DNA from: Akkermansia muciniphila
GTDB taxonomy: Bacteria > Verrucomicrobiota > Verrucomicrobiia > Limisphaerales > UBA9464
Direction of reading: 5' to 3'
NCBI GenBank assembly: GCA_945883815.1
Contig: CAMCYJ010000014.1
Location: 1 to 56,016, forward strand
DNA length: 56,016 nt
Part shown: positions 8,388 through 16,257 of the stretch, piece by piece
How the letters are laid out: every line of letters starts with the position of its first letter
Numbering within the stretch: position 1 is the stretch's first letter
The notes under the pieces: model-generated
Told to the model about the DNA's origin: nothing
Database searches by the model: none
The model's input: only the letters and a program-made list of their open reading frames with translations
Made by a program: the position numbers and the translations under genes

Positions 8388-8400
8388 ATGGGGTCAGATT
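8388..8400. repeat. GGGGTCAGAT motif, right copy
   Basis: ATGGGGTCAGATT, direct repeat of 8088-8100. The following 210 bases up to 8611 hold no gene I can recognise; a minus-strand ORF there is partly made of the 112-bp repeats. Confidence 0.7.
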
Positions 8401-8611
8401 CTCAGTGCGGACCTCGACTGTCATCGGGGCCAAACAGCACCGCGTTGCGGACAATTTCCGCAATCCGGCCAAGACTGGCTCCTGGGGCCAGGGTGACGTT
8501 CATTGCAACCGCTCCACTCATGCAGAATGCGACCAACAAGGAAATCAGCCAGCCGGATGGGCGGTTCAAGGTCTGCTGCCCCGATGGCGATGTCACCGTC
8601 GCTGACAAAAG

Positions 8612-8652
8612 GGTAGATCGCTTCCAATGCTTGCTCCGGCCTGTTCCCGCTG
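8612..8652. repeat. 112-bp repeat, right-end fragment
   Basis: Right third of the repeat: GTAGATCGCTTCCAATGCTT, then GCTCCGGCC and TGTTCCCGCTG. It is followed by 20 bases of linker and then a full copy. Confidence 0.8.
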
Positions 8653-8672
8653 CTGAGTAGGCGGGTGTGGGG

Positions 8673-8784
8673 CAGCGGGAACGGTCCTGTGCTCGCAGGG
8701 AAGCTTGGGGGAGGAGGAGCTTTGGCGCTGTGCGCCGGGAGTGGGATGATCGCTTCCAATGCTTGCTCCGGCCCGTTCCCGCTG
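8673..8784. repeat. 112-bp repeat, full copy
   Basis: Full unit with both inverted ends (CAGCGGGAACGG at 8673, CCGTTCCCGCTG at 8773-8784). Almost the same sequence as copy A. Confidence 0.9.
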
Positions 8785-8804
8785 CTGAGTGGGCGGGTGT
8801 GGGG

Positions 8805-8917
8805 CAGCGGGAACGATCCTGCGCTCGCATGGAAGCTTGGGGGAGGAGGAGCTTTAGCGCTGACGCGCCGGGTGGTGGTAGATCGCTTCCAATGCTTGCT
8901 CCGGCCCGTTCCCGCTG
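8805..8917. repeat. 112-bp repeat, full copy in tandem
   Basis: Directly follows the previous unit after a 20-base linker (CTGAGTGGGCGGGTGTGGGG) and carries both inverted ends. A further left-end trace, GGGGCAGCGG, occurs at 8933-8942. The region then leads into the sigma factor gene. Confidence 0.9.
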
Positions 8918-9038
8918 CTGAGTGGTTGGAGTGGGGCAGCGGTGATGTGATGGCTTGGGATTTTTTCTGCGATTACGGGTAGGGCTTGATCGAAACATTA
9001 TTTTTCAGCCAAGGTTCATACCAGAGTTGCTCAATCGC

Positions 9039-9833
9039 ATGAGGCACGCCGCGCAACCTGAGTCGTCGGAAATCGAGGGTGAAGCCCCGGTCGACCTGTC
9101 CGGGGCGGATGGCATTCAGGTGGCATCAGTGGCGCAGTCATTTGGTGAAACCTGCTGGGCCAACGTGTTGGAAGCCGCCTTCGGAAAGGGCCCTGACGCC
9201 GTCGACGCCTGGGGCCGCTTCGCCCAGCAGTACTGGAAACCCCTCTACGTTTTCTGTCGGTTCAAGGGCGATTCGCCTCAATTGGCCGAGGACCATGTTC
9301 AAGGCTTGTTCGAGGGGTTACTGGCACGCAACGAACTGGCGGTCTTGGATCCCTCGCGTGGCCGACTGAGGTCTTGGTTGATGGCCGCGATGGAACAGCA
9401 CCGCACCCGAGTGTGGCGCAAGGCCAGCGCCCAGAAGCGCAACCCGGTCAATGGGTTTGACCCCCGCGAGGTCTCCGAGATCGAGGGAGTCTTGGAAGTC
9501 ACCACGGACGGGCGACCCGACCAGGAGTATCAGAAGCAATGGGCCTTGGAGGTCCTTGAGCGCTCTCGGGATGCCCTGTGCCAGCGGTACCGCCAGCGCG
9601 GTCAGGAGGCGCGATTCGACCTGTTTTGGTCCCGTTTGCTTCCAGGGGCTACTTCCGACGACCACGCGTCATTGGCCAAAACCCTGGGCCTGACCCCCGG
9701 GGCCTTGGCCACCGCGCTCTGGCAGTTCCGGCAGGAGTACCACCGGACGCTCCGGCGGATCGTCCGCGAGACGCTCGGGCCGGACGATGACGTGGATGCC
9801 GAGGTCCGGGAACTCATTCGCGCCGTGGCATGA
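9039..9833 (+). CDS. ECF-type RNA polymerase sigma factor
   Basis: 264-aa sigma-70 family protein. Region 2 is visible as WGRFAQQYWKPLYVFCRFKG followed by LAEDHVQGLFEGLLARN at about residues 58-98. The C-terminal region 4 (SLAKTLGLTPGALATALWQF, about residues 211-235) is the promoter-recognition helix-turn-helix. The ATG at 9039 is chosen; an upstream in-frame TTG at 8955 would start in repeat-derived sequence. The gene ends in an ATGA overlap with the kinase gene. ECF sigma factors encoded next to Ser/Thr kinases are a known arrangement in Planctomycetes and relatives, in which the kinase is thought to activate the sigma factor in place of an anti-sigma factor; that role is inferred here. 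Confidence 0.84.
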   Translation: MRHAAQPESSEIEGEAPVDLSGADGIQVASVAQSFGETCWANVLEAAFGKGPDAVDAWGRFAQQYWKPLYVFCRFKGDSPQLAEDHVQGLFEGLLARNELAVLDPSRGRLRSWLMAAMEQHRTRVWRKASAQKRNPVNGFDPREVSEIEGVLEVTTDGRPDQEYQKQWALEVLERSRDALCQRYRQRGQEARFDLFWSRLLPGATSDDHASLAKTLGLTPGALATALWQFRQEYHRTLRRIVRETLGPDDDVDAEVRELIRAVA

Positions 9834-12800
9834 ACCCGACGTGCCGGTCCTGTGGCGTAGCACTGGCGTCCACCGGCGACCAGCCCGGATGCCCGGCCTG
9901 CATGCTTCGCATGGGCCTGATGGGTCTGGCTGGACCGTCGGAGGCCCTCATCGGTGGTCCGCGGCCCGGGGAGCAGGTCGACGGTTGGTTGCTCGTGGAG
10001 GTGCTGCGGCGTGGCCCGGCTGCCACCGTGTTCCGCGCCGAAAGCCCTGTCGATGGTCGGCCGGTGGTGCTCAAGTTCCTCGCTTCGGGGCTCCTGCAAG
10101 ACGAGGTGGCCTACCACCGGTTCGTACTCGAATCCAACCGCCGGCTCCACCATCGCCATGTCGTGCCGGTGCTGAGTTCGGGCCTCTACGGTGGGGTGCC
10201 GTATTTTGTAGTGCCTTTCTACCCCGGAGGCACCCTCTCCGATTGGATCCACCGCGCCTGGAAAGATCACCGAGACGCCGGAGGCAAGGCCGGGCGGGAC
10301 CTCGACTTCCGGCAGATCGCCTGCTGGATGCGCGATGTCGCCTCGGCGGTCGGCCACCTGCACGAGCAGGGCGTCATCCACCGGGACCTCAAGCCCTCCA
10401 ACATCCTCCTCGACGACGAGGGGTGCATCCGGGTGGGCGACTTTGGCATCAGCGTCGCCCCTGCTGCCAGCGGGGCCAGTCTCACCCCGACTGGCTTCGT
10501 GCTGGGCACGCCCGGCTTCATGTCCCCGGAATGGGTCGCAGGCAAGGACGCCGCCGGCAGTGTCCCGGCCGACATCTTCGGCATCGGGGCCATCCTGATG
10601 AACCTGCTGACCGGTGCGCCCCCATATTCCGGCAAGAACATCCTGGAGGCCCTTCGCGAGGCCGCCGAGTCGCCGATCCCGGCTCCGAGTTCCCGAAACC
10701 GTCGCATTCCGCGCGACCTCGACACCATCTGCCGGAAGTGCCTTTCCCGCGATCCTACCAACCGTTATCGCACGGCCGTGGAGGTTGCGGACGATTTGGG
10801 GCGATTCCTCTCGGGCGAAGCCCCCCTCGCGCCCGCGCCCAGCGCCTTGGGCCAGCTCGTCGACTGGGCCCGGCGGCACCGGTTCCTGGCCGGTGCATTT
10901 GGCACGGGTGCCGTGGCCTTGGGTGTGGTGGCGATTGTGAGCCTGGTGGCCCTCGAGCGGGTGTCCGAAGCCCGGGACGCCAGCCGCGAACTGGCCGAGG
11001 GTCGCCGCCGCCAGACCATGCGCCTTTGGGTCGAGCGCGGGGTCGATGCCATGGCCCGGCACCGCCTGGGTGAGTCGCTGGCTTGGCTCGGGGCGGCGCT
11101 CCGGTCCGAGACCGCTGCCGGAGCGCGCGGTGCCGAGGCCTCCGTCCATGCCGCGTCGTTCGAGATGGCTCGCGCGCAAATGCCGGAACCCTTGCAGGTG
11201 GTCGCTCTTCCGCCGGACATCGCCCAGCTCTGGAGCCCACCTGGGAGCGGCCGGATGGTGGCCCTCGGCGATGGCGGGTCCGTGACACACTGGAGTCTGT
11301 CCGACCGCGACCCGGCCGTGGTGACCGTCCCGGGCGATCAGGCCTTCCTCAGGTTTTTTCCGCAGGGCAAAGTGCTGATGGCGCATGGGCGGGGCATCTC
11401 CAATCGCAACTACCTGCACTGGATCGGTGCACCGCCGGAGGGCCGGACCACGTCGTTGACCTTATCGGCCCACCTTTCCGACGCGGCCTTGTCGCCGGAT
11501 CGACGTTGGCTGGCCGTGGCCCTCGAAGCCACCCCGCCGGTCCTCGAGATCCTCGAAGTCAGCGAGGCAGCCGCCGTGTCACGTTTCCACCGGGTCGGCA
11601 ACCTGGCCGGCCACACCGATCGTATCCGGCGGGTGGCCTGGGTGGGCAACGACCGGTTGGTCTCGGCCTCCTGGGACGGATCAGTCAGGCTTTGGGACCG
11701 GTCTGGACGCCGCGAGATCGCATCGTGGCAGACCGGCGAGTACGTCCGCGATCTCGCCGTCGATCCCCGTGGTCGCTGGCTGGCTTTCGGAGGCGATGAT
11801 CGCCGCCTGCACCTGGTGGACTTGCGCACGCTCGCTGAGACTCATCAGCAGGTGTATCCCTCCTGGGTGATGCGCCTTGCCCCGGCTCTCGACGGCAGCC
11901 TGGTGGCGGCCGGCGACCGGGGAGGCAACGTTTGCGCCTGGGATCCCATGAGTGGAGAGCAGCGCATGAAATGGACCCGGCTCTCCAACAGTGAGGTGCG
12001 ACGGTTGCTGCTGAGCCCGGACCGCACCCGATTGGCCATTGGCGGCACCGATCAGACCCTGCGGGTGGTATCGGTATCCGAGGACGCCTCAGTGGTGGCC
12101 ACCCTGCCTGTGGCTGATGAGCACGTGGGCTGCGCGTGGATCGCCGACGACATCTTGGCGACCGTTCCCTTTGTCGGCATCGGCATGGTGTGGCGGATCC
12201 CCGCGACGCATCGACTTCAGCCGTCGTGGACGATTCCCTCGGATTCGCTCGTCCGGGCGGTCGCCCCCGATGGTCGCCGCATCGCCGTCTCTTCCGGTCG
12301 TGACGCGGTGGTCTTCGATGCGGCCGATCCGGTCCGGCCTCCGGTCCAGCACCCGTTGCCCGGAGCCCTGGCCGGCTTGGACTTTTCCCCCGACTCCCGT
12401 CGCCTGCTGGTTGCGTCCAAAGAGGGTCTCCTTCAGGCCATCTACCTCAAGGGATCGAATTCCGGACCTGCGGCCTCGGCCGGTTCGGCTGCCTCCGCGA
12501 TGTCCGCGATGTCCGCGATGTCGGCACCATCGCCGACGCTTGCCGCGGGCCTGCGGCTCGCCGAGGCCGCTCTCGAGCCGTCGGGGGAGCGGTGGCTGGC
12601 GGTGACCGAGGACGCCCGCCTGGTGAGCCTTCGGGTGCCTGGAACCTCTCCGGCTGTCGTGTCCGGCGACCGCGGGGCGGCCGGAGCGATTGATCAACCG
12701 GTGGTGCTGGGGGTGCCTGGGGCCCGCTTGCAGGCGCCCCCGATTGCTTCGCAGATCGTCAGCAGTCCCGATGGGCGTCGGTTCGCTGCCGTGGTGGCTC

Positions 12801-13498
12801 CGTCGCATCGCCTGAGCGCGGCGGCCGAACAGAAACCCTGCCTGTGGCTGGGACGCTTCCCGCATGAATCCACCTCGGAACAGGCGCTGGACATGCCCGG
12901 CATTTGTTCCAGCGCGGCCTTTTCGCCCGACTCGTCGCGCATCGCCGCCGGGACTTGGGACGGGCGATTCCGGGTGTTCCGTGCCGCCGATGGCGTCCCG
13001 ATTGGAGCCCCGATCCAACAGGAGGGACCGGTGCACAGCCTGACCTTCGATGCCACCGGATCGATCGTCATCACCGGTTCCACCGATCGGCACATCCGAT
13101 TTTGGGACGCTGCGACCGGTCGCCGGGTGGCGCCCGACATTGAATTGCAGGCCAGCGTCGCCCTGCTGCGGACCACCGGGTCCGGCGACCTGGTCGGCGT
13201 TGCCAGCGACGGATCGGTGTCTCTGTGGGCCGGTGGATCCTGGACTCCGATGTACTCGCGGGCCCCCATCGACGAGCCCTTCCGCCGCTTCGCCATGGCC
13301 CGCGACGCCAACCTGCTGGCTGTCTCAACCAAGGACCGGCAACTCACCGCGCTGCGGTTGGGCCGCAATACCGTCTCCCCGCCCGATGCCGCCCTCTGGG
13401 TGGACCTGCTGGCCCCCTACCGCCTCACCCCCGACGGCCAGCACCAACCCATCATCCCCGACCAGCGCCTCGCCGCCTGGCGTCGGTTGGCGCGATAA
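9830..13498 (+). CDS. Membrane Ser/Thr protein kinase with WD40-type sensor domain
   Basis: 1222-aa Hanks-type kinase. An N-terminal Cys4 zinc ribbon (C5, C8, C21, C24) precedes the kinase domain at about residues 52-330. Visible kinase residues are Lys82 in VVLKFL, the catalytic loop HRDLKPSN (184-191), DFG (204-206) and GTPGFMSPE (226-234). The glycine loop is degenerate (RRGPAATVF), but the catalytic residues are intact. One membrane helix lies near 353-375. After a helical linker, the C-terminal ~800 residues form WD40-like repeats (for example HTDRIRRVAWVGNDRLVSAS, SVRLWDRSGRR, HIRFWDAATGRR). The beta-propeller presumably lies outside the cytoplasmic membrane and senses a ligand or partner. 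The gene is coupled to the ECF sigma gene. A low-complexity AMSAMSAMSA stretch occurs near residue 890. Confidence 0.94.
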   Translation: MNPTCRSCGVALASTGDQPGCPACMLRMGLMGLAGPSEALIGGPRPGEQVDGWLLVEVLRRGPAATVFRAESPVDGRPVVLKFLASGLLQDEVAYHRFVLESNRRLHHRHVVPVLSSGLYGGVPYFVVPFYPGGTLSDWIHRAWKDHRDAGGKAGRDLDFRQIACWMRDVASAVGHLHEQGVIHRDLKPSNILLDDEGCIRVGDFGISVAPAASGASLTPTGFVLGTPGFMSPEWVAGKDAAGSVPADIFGIGAILMNLLTGAPPYSGKNILEALREAAESPIPAPSSRNRRIPRDLDTICRKCLSRDPTNRYRTAVEVADDLGRFLSGEAPLAPAPSALGQLVDWARRHRFLAGAFGTGAVALGVVAIVSLVALERVSEARDASRELAEGRRRQTMRLWVERGVDAMARHRLGESLAWLGAALRSETAAGARGAEASVHAASFEMARAQMPEPLQVVALPPDIAQLWSPPGSGRMVALGDGGSVTHWSLSDRDPAVVTVPGDQAFLRFFPQGKVLMAHGRGISNRNYLHWIGAPPEGRTTSLTLSAHLSDAALSPDRRWLAVALEATPPVLEILEVSEAAAVSRFHRVGNLAGHTDRIRRVAWVGNDRLVSASWDGSVRLWDRSGRREIASWQTGEYVRDLAVDPRGRWLAFGGDDRRLHLVDLRTLAETHQQVYPSWVMRLAPALDGSLVAAGDRGGNVCAWDPMSGEQRMKWTRLSNSEVRRLLLSPDRTRLAIGGTDQTLRVVSVSEDASVVATLPVADEHVGCAWIADDILATVPFVGIGMVWRIPATHRLQPSWTIPSDSLVRAVAPDGRRIAVSSGRDAVVFDAADPVRPPVQHPLPGALAGLDFSPDSRRLLVASKEGLLQAIYLKGSNSGPAASAGSAASAMSAMSAMSAPSPTLAAGLRLAEAALEPSGERWLAVTEDARLVSLRVPGTSPAVVSGDRGAAGAIDQPVVLGVPGARLQAPPIASQIVSSPDGRRFAAVVAPSHRLSAAAEQKPCLWLGRFPHESTSEQALDMPGICSSAAFSPDSSRIAAGTWDGRFRVFRAADGVPIGAPIQQEGPVHSLTFDATGSIVITGSTDRHIRFWDAATGRRVAPDIELQASVALLRTTGSGDLVGVASDGSVSLWAGGSWTPMYSRAPIDEPFRRFAMARDANLLAVSTKDRQLTALRLGRNTVSPPDAALWVDLLAPYRLTPDGQHQPIIPDQRLAAWRRLAR

Positions 13499-13862
13499 TG
13501 GCGCCGTTGGACGATTCGCTGGGTTGGGGGTTGCCGGTCGCCTGCCCAATTCCCCCCATGAACCGGAATCTTCCGCGGGGGGGCGCCGTGCGATTCGCAG
13601 AATGACGGGGGAAGCTGGGATTCGTCAGTCCTCAGCCGCGCCCAGTTCTGATGATTGATCTACTTAAAAAACATGTGCCGCCATCGGATAAAGGTGCGCT
13701 GTCGGTCGCGTGTCCGTTTGCGGATTCGAGTGGATTCCTTGGTTTGCGAAAAACTTCCCCTGATCAAGGACCGGGGCCCACATATCTCTCAGTGGGCACA
13801 GGGTAAATCCGTCCCTTGATCGCTCCGCGTCAAAAACAAAGCACCATCATCAACCACCGTCG
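13499..13862. other. Intergenic region with a compound hairpin
   Basis: 364 bases between the kinase gene and the DUF2071 gene. No ORF with family signal was seen. The GC content drops around 13650-13760 (for example CTTAAAAAACATG), consistent with regulatory DNA. The only strong structure is the inverted repeat at 13762-13821. Confidence 0.6.
13762..13821. promoter_or_regulatory. Nested inverted repeat in the leader of the DUF2071 gene
   Basis: The outer arms are GATCAAGGAC (13762-13771) and GTCCCTTGATC (13811-13821), complementary apart from one extra C. The inner arms are GCCCAC (13776-13781) and GTGGGC (13792-13797). It lies 42 bases before the start codon at 13863, so it could be a leader RNA structure or a protein-binding site. 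It has no T-run and so does not look like a simple terminator. Confidence 0.5.
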
Positions 13863-14618
13863 ATGCCATCACCGACGCGCTCCTCTGATCCTTCGTTCCT
13901 CGATCATCCGGACTCCTGGGAACCGGCGGTGAATCAGTTTTGGAACCACTTGTTTTTCCTTCATTGGATCGAGCGGGCGGAACGACTCCGGGCAATCCTT
14001 CCTTCAGGATTGGAACTTGATGAACACGCGGGCAGGGCGTTCGTGGGCATCGTCGGATCTCTCGTGGACGCGGTCCGACCTGAGGGTCTTCCCGTCATGC
14101 CTTGGTTGTCGTATTTCTGCGAACTCAACGTTCGAATTTACGTCCGTGACCCTCGAGGCACCCCAGGAGTCTATTTTTTGTCTCTGGACTGCAACCGTGC
14201 TATCGCGGTGTGGATCGGACGATCGTTCTTCGGGCTCCCGTACCGGCATGCCTCGATGAACTTTGGGGCTACGACCGAAGAGTTCACTCTCCAATGCCGG
14301 CGATTGGGATGGAACCGCGATCGTGCTGATTACGCTTGGCAACCGGTTTCCCTCCCCAAGGTTTCGCCCCCAGGTACCTTGGAACATCATCTTTTCGAAC
14401 GGTATCAGTACTTCACCCGTCACCGCGGTCGTTTGTACGAGGGAAGCGTATCGCATGCTCCGTGCGAAGTTTCACAGGCACTCTTCTCCAACTGGAGCGC
14501 TCTGCCCCTCGCTTGGAATGGATTGCCCATCCCCGATGGTCCTCCGGATTTCGCCCACTATTGCCGAGGGATTTCTGTCGCCGTCTATCCGATCCGACCC
14601 TTCGAAACATCAGTGTGA
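13863..14618 (+). CDS. DUF2071 (YqjF-like) family protein
   Basis: 251-aa protein of the uncharacterised DUF2071/YqjF family. Recognisable stretches are the N-terminal NQFWNHLFFLHWIERAERLR, LPSGLELDEHAGRAFVGIV, the central FCELNVRIYVRDPRGTPGVY and FFGLPYRHASM, and the late LEHHLFERYQYFTRH. Members are soluble single-domain proteins that occasionally sit next to stress genes; the biochemical role is unknown. The gene stands alone, preceded by a 364-base gap with a hairpin and followed by 173 bases before trxB. GC content is slightly lower than in neighbours. Start ATG at 13863 fits the family N-terminus. Confidence 0.82.
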   Translation: MPSPTRSSDPSFLDHPDSWEPAVNQFWNHLFFLHWIERAERLRAILPSGLELDEHAGRAFVGIVGSLVDAVRPEGLPVMPWLSYFCELNVRIYVRDPRGTPGVYFLSLDCNRAIAVWIGRSFFGLPYRHASMNFGATTEEFTLQCRRLGWNRDRADYAWQPVSLPKVSPPGTLEHHLFERYQYFTRHRGRLYEGSVSHAPCEVSQALFSNWSALPLAWNGLPIPDGPPDFAHYCRGISVAVYPIRPFETSV

Positions 14619-14791
14619 ATCGGCGAGGTGGCAAATGGATGAATCCAACGAGAGGCGGCCACCGGCGAGGTGGTATGTTGTTGTCCGCGGGTCCAAGAAA
14701 TCCACGCCTGTGGGTGGAATCTCCTGGGTCGGAACCCGGCGAATTGCGATTTGGCCGCGGCGGGCTTTCCGGGTAGGGTCTTGGGACGAAC

Positions 14792-15721
14792 ATGGAAAAC
14801 GTCGTGATCATTGGGACTGGCTGCGCCGGTCTGACTGCTGCCATTTATACGGCTCGCGCCAATCTCAAGCCGCTGGTGCTCACCGGCACCATGCCGGGCG
14901 GACTCCTGACCACCACGAGCATCGTTGAAAATTTCCCGGGCTTTCCCGAGGGGGTTGATGGCTATGAGTTGATGACCCGTATGCAAACCCAGGCGGAGAA
15001 GTTTGGGGCGCAGGTGAAGTTTGCCACTGTGGATTCGGTGAAGTTTGGCGATGGTGTGACCGAACTCGTCGTCGATGGCGAGCCGGTCCAGACGCGCACG
15101 TTGATCATCGCCAGCGGTGCGGGTCACAAGCACCTCGACGTCCCAGGCGAAGATGAGCTGGAAAAGAAGGGCGTGACCTACTGCGCCACTTGCGACGGCG
15201 CGTTGCCCATGTTCCGCAACCAGCCGGTGGTGGTGGTCGGCGGCGGCGACTCGGCCTGTGAAGAGGCCACCTATCTGACGCGCTTTGCCTCTAAGGTGTA
15301 TCTGATCCACCGCCGCGACACGCTGCGTGCTTCGCGGATCATGGCGGAGCGCACGTTGGCCAATCCCAAGATTGAAATGGTCTGGGACAGCGTGGTGACC
15401 GAGGTGACCGATGTGGCCGCCGATAAGGTCACGGGCGTGAAGCTCAAGAACCTCAAGACCGGTGCCGAATCACACCTGCCGTGCGCCGGGGTGTTCGTGG
15501 CCATCGGTCATGTGCCCAATACCGCGCTTTTCAAGGGCACTTTGGACCTCCACGAGAACGGCTATTTCAAGACCGATGGAACGGTGCGGACCAAGGTTCC
15601 CGGTGTGTTCGTGGCCGGTGATTGTGTGGATTCGGTGTACCGTCAGGCCATCACGGCCGCTGGGCTCGGTTGCTCTGCGGCAATTGAGGCCGAACGCCAC
15701 CTGGCTGCGTTAAATAGCTGA
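14792..15721 (+). CDS. trxB: Thioredoxin-disulfide reductase
   Basis: FAD- and NADPH-dependent flavoprotein that reduces thioredoxin in the cytoplasm; 309 aa, normal for the low-molecular-weight bacterial type. The FAD-binding loop GTGCAGLTAA starts at residue 8, the redox-active cysteines are Cys131 and Cys134 in YCATCDGA, and the NADPH-binding loop is VVVGGGDSACEEA near residues 146-159. The C-terminal FAD motif GVFVAGDCVDSVYRQ is also present. It stands between the DUF2071 gene and the rhodanese gene on the same strand; the latter follows after 85 bases and may share its transcript. Confidence 0.96.
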   Translation: MENVVIIGTGCAGLTAAIYTARANLKPLVLTGTMPGGLLTTTSIVENFPGFPEGVDGYELMTRMQTQAEKFGAQVKFATVDSVKFGDGVTELVVDGEPVQTRTLIIASGAGHKHLDVPGEDELEKKGVTYCATCDGALPMFRNQPVVVVGGGDSACEEATYLTRFASKVYLIHRRDTLRASRIMAERTLANPKIEMVWDSVVTEVTDVAADKVTGVKLKNLKTGAESHLPCAGVFVAIGHVPNTALFKGTLDLHENGYFKTDGTVRTKVPGVFVAGDCVDSVYRQAITAAGLGCSAAIEAERHLAALNS

Positions 15722-15806
15722 GGTTGTAGGTTCCGAAACGCTTGGGACTCATCGCGGCTCCTTTGTTTCAACCATTCTGACCATTCCTTGGGTTTGCCGC
15801 CCGACT

Positions 15807-16139
15807 ATGACCTCCATCACGCCGAAGGATTTGAAGGCCCAAATTGACGAGACCGGTCCCATCCGGTTGCTCGATGTGCGTGAGCCGGAAGAACACGCCC
15901 ACTGTGCGCTGCCGGAATCGCGGCTGCTGCCGCTCTCGGAATTGGAGGCGCGGTGGCAGGAACTGGAAGAATGGTGTGCCGGCCATGGAGGCACTGTGGT
16001 GTATTGCCACCACGGGGTGCGCAGTGCCCATGCGATCGCGTTTTTGGAGGAGAAGGGATTTGCCGGTTTGGTGAACCTCACCGGTGGCATCGACCGCTGG
16101 AGCCGCGAAGCCGATCCCTCCGTGCCCCGTTATTGGTGA
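15807..16139 (+). CDS. Single-domain rhodanese-like protein
   Basis: 110-aa rhodanese domain, a fold that carries sulfane sulfur on a cysteine persulfide. The family core is visible: RLLDVREPEEHAHCALP, the active-site loop VVYCHHGVRS with Cys67 as catalytic residue, and GFAGLVNLTGGIDRW at the C-terminus. The six-residue loop CHHGVR is of the type common in GlpE and MoeB-linked rhodaneses. It lies downstream of trxB on the same strand, which would fit a thiol-redox partnership; this is inference. No signal peptide, so cytoplasmic. Confidence 0.91.
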   Translation: MTSITPKDLKAQIDETGPIRLLDVREPEEHAHCALPESRLLPLSELEARWQELEEWCAGHGGTVVYCHHGVRSAHAIAFLEEKGFAGLVNLTGGIDRWSREADPSVPRYW

Positions 16140-16257
16140 TCAGCCCTGGGGATCGTTGTCCTCAGAGAAAGCCCACTGTAGGCTCAGGATTCCCGACCCG
16201 GCGTTCCGCAGGAAAGCTTGCACAAGCGGGCAATTCCCCCGCGCGAGCTTTTCACGC

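Noticed and set aside
8402-8998. 198-codon minus-strand ORF with repeated LLPQASLRAQDRSRCPTP-like segments
   Set aside because: Its internal repetition is explained by the 112-bp DNA repeats being read through; it has no independent protein similarity.
9602-11419. 605-codon minus-strand ORF opposite the kinase gene
   Set aside because: Antisense to the kinase catalytic domain, low-complexity composition typical of a shadow.
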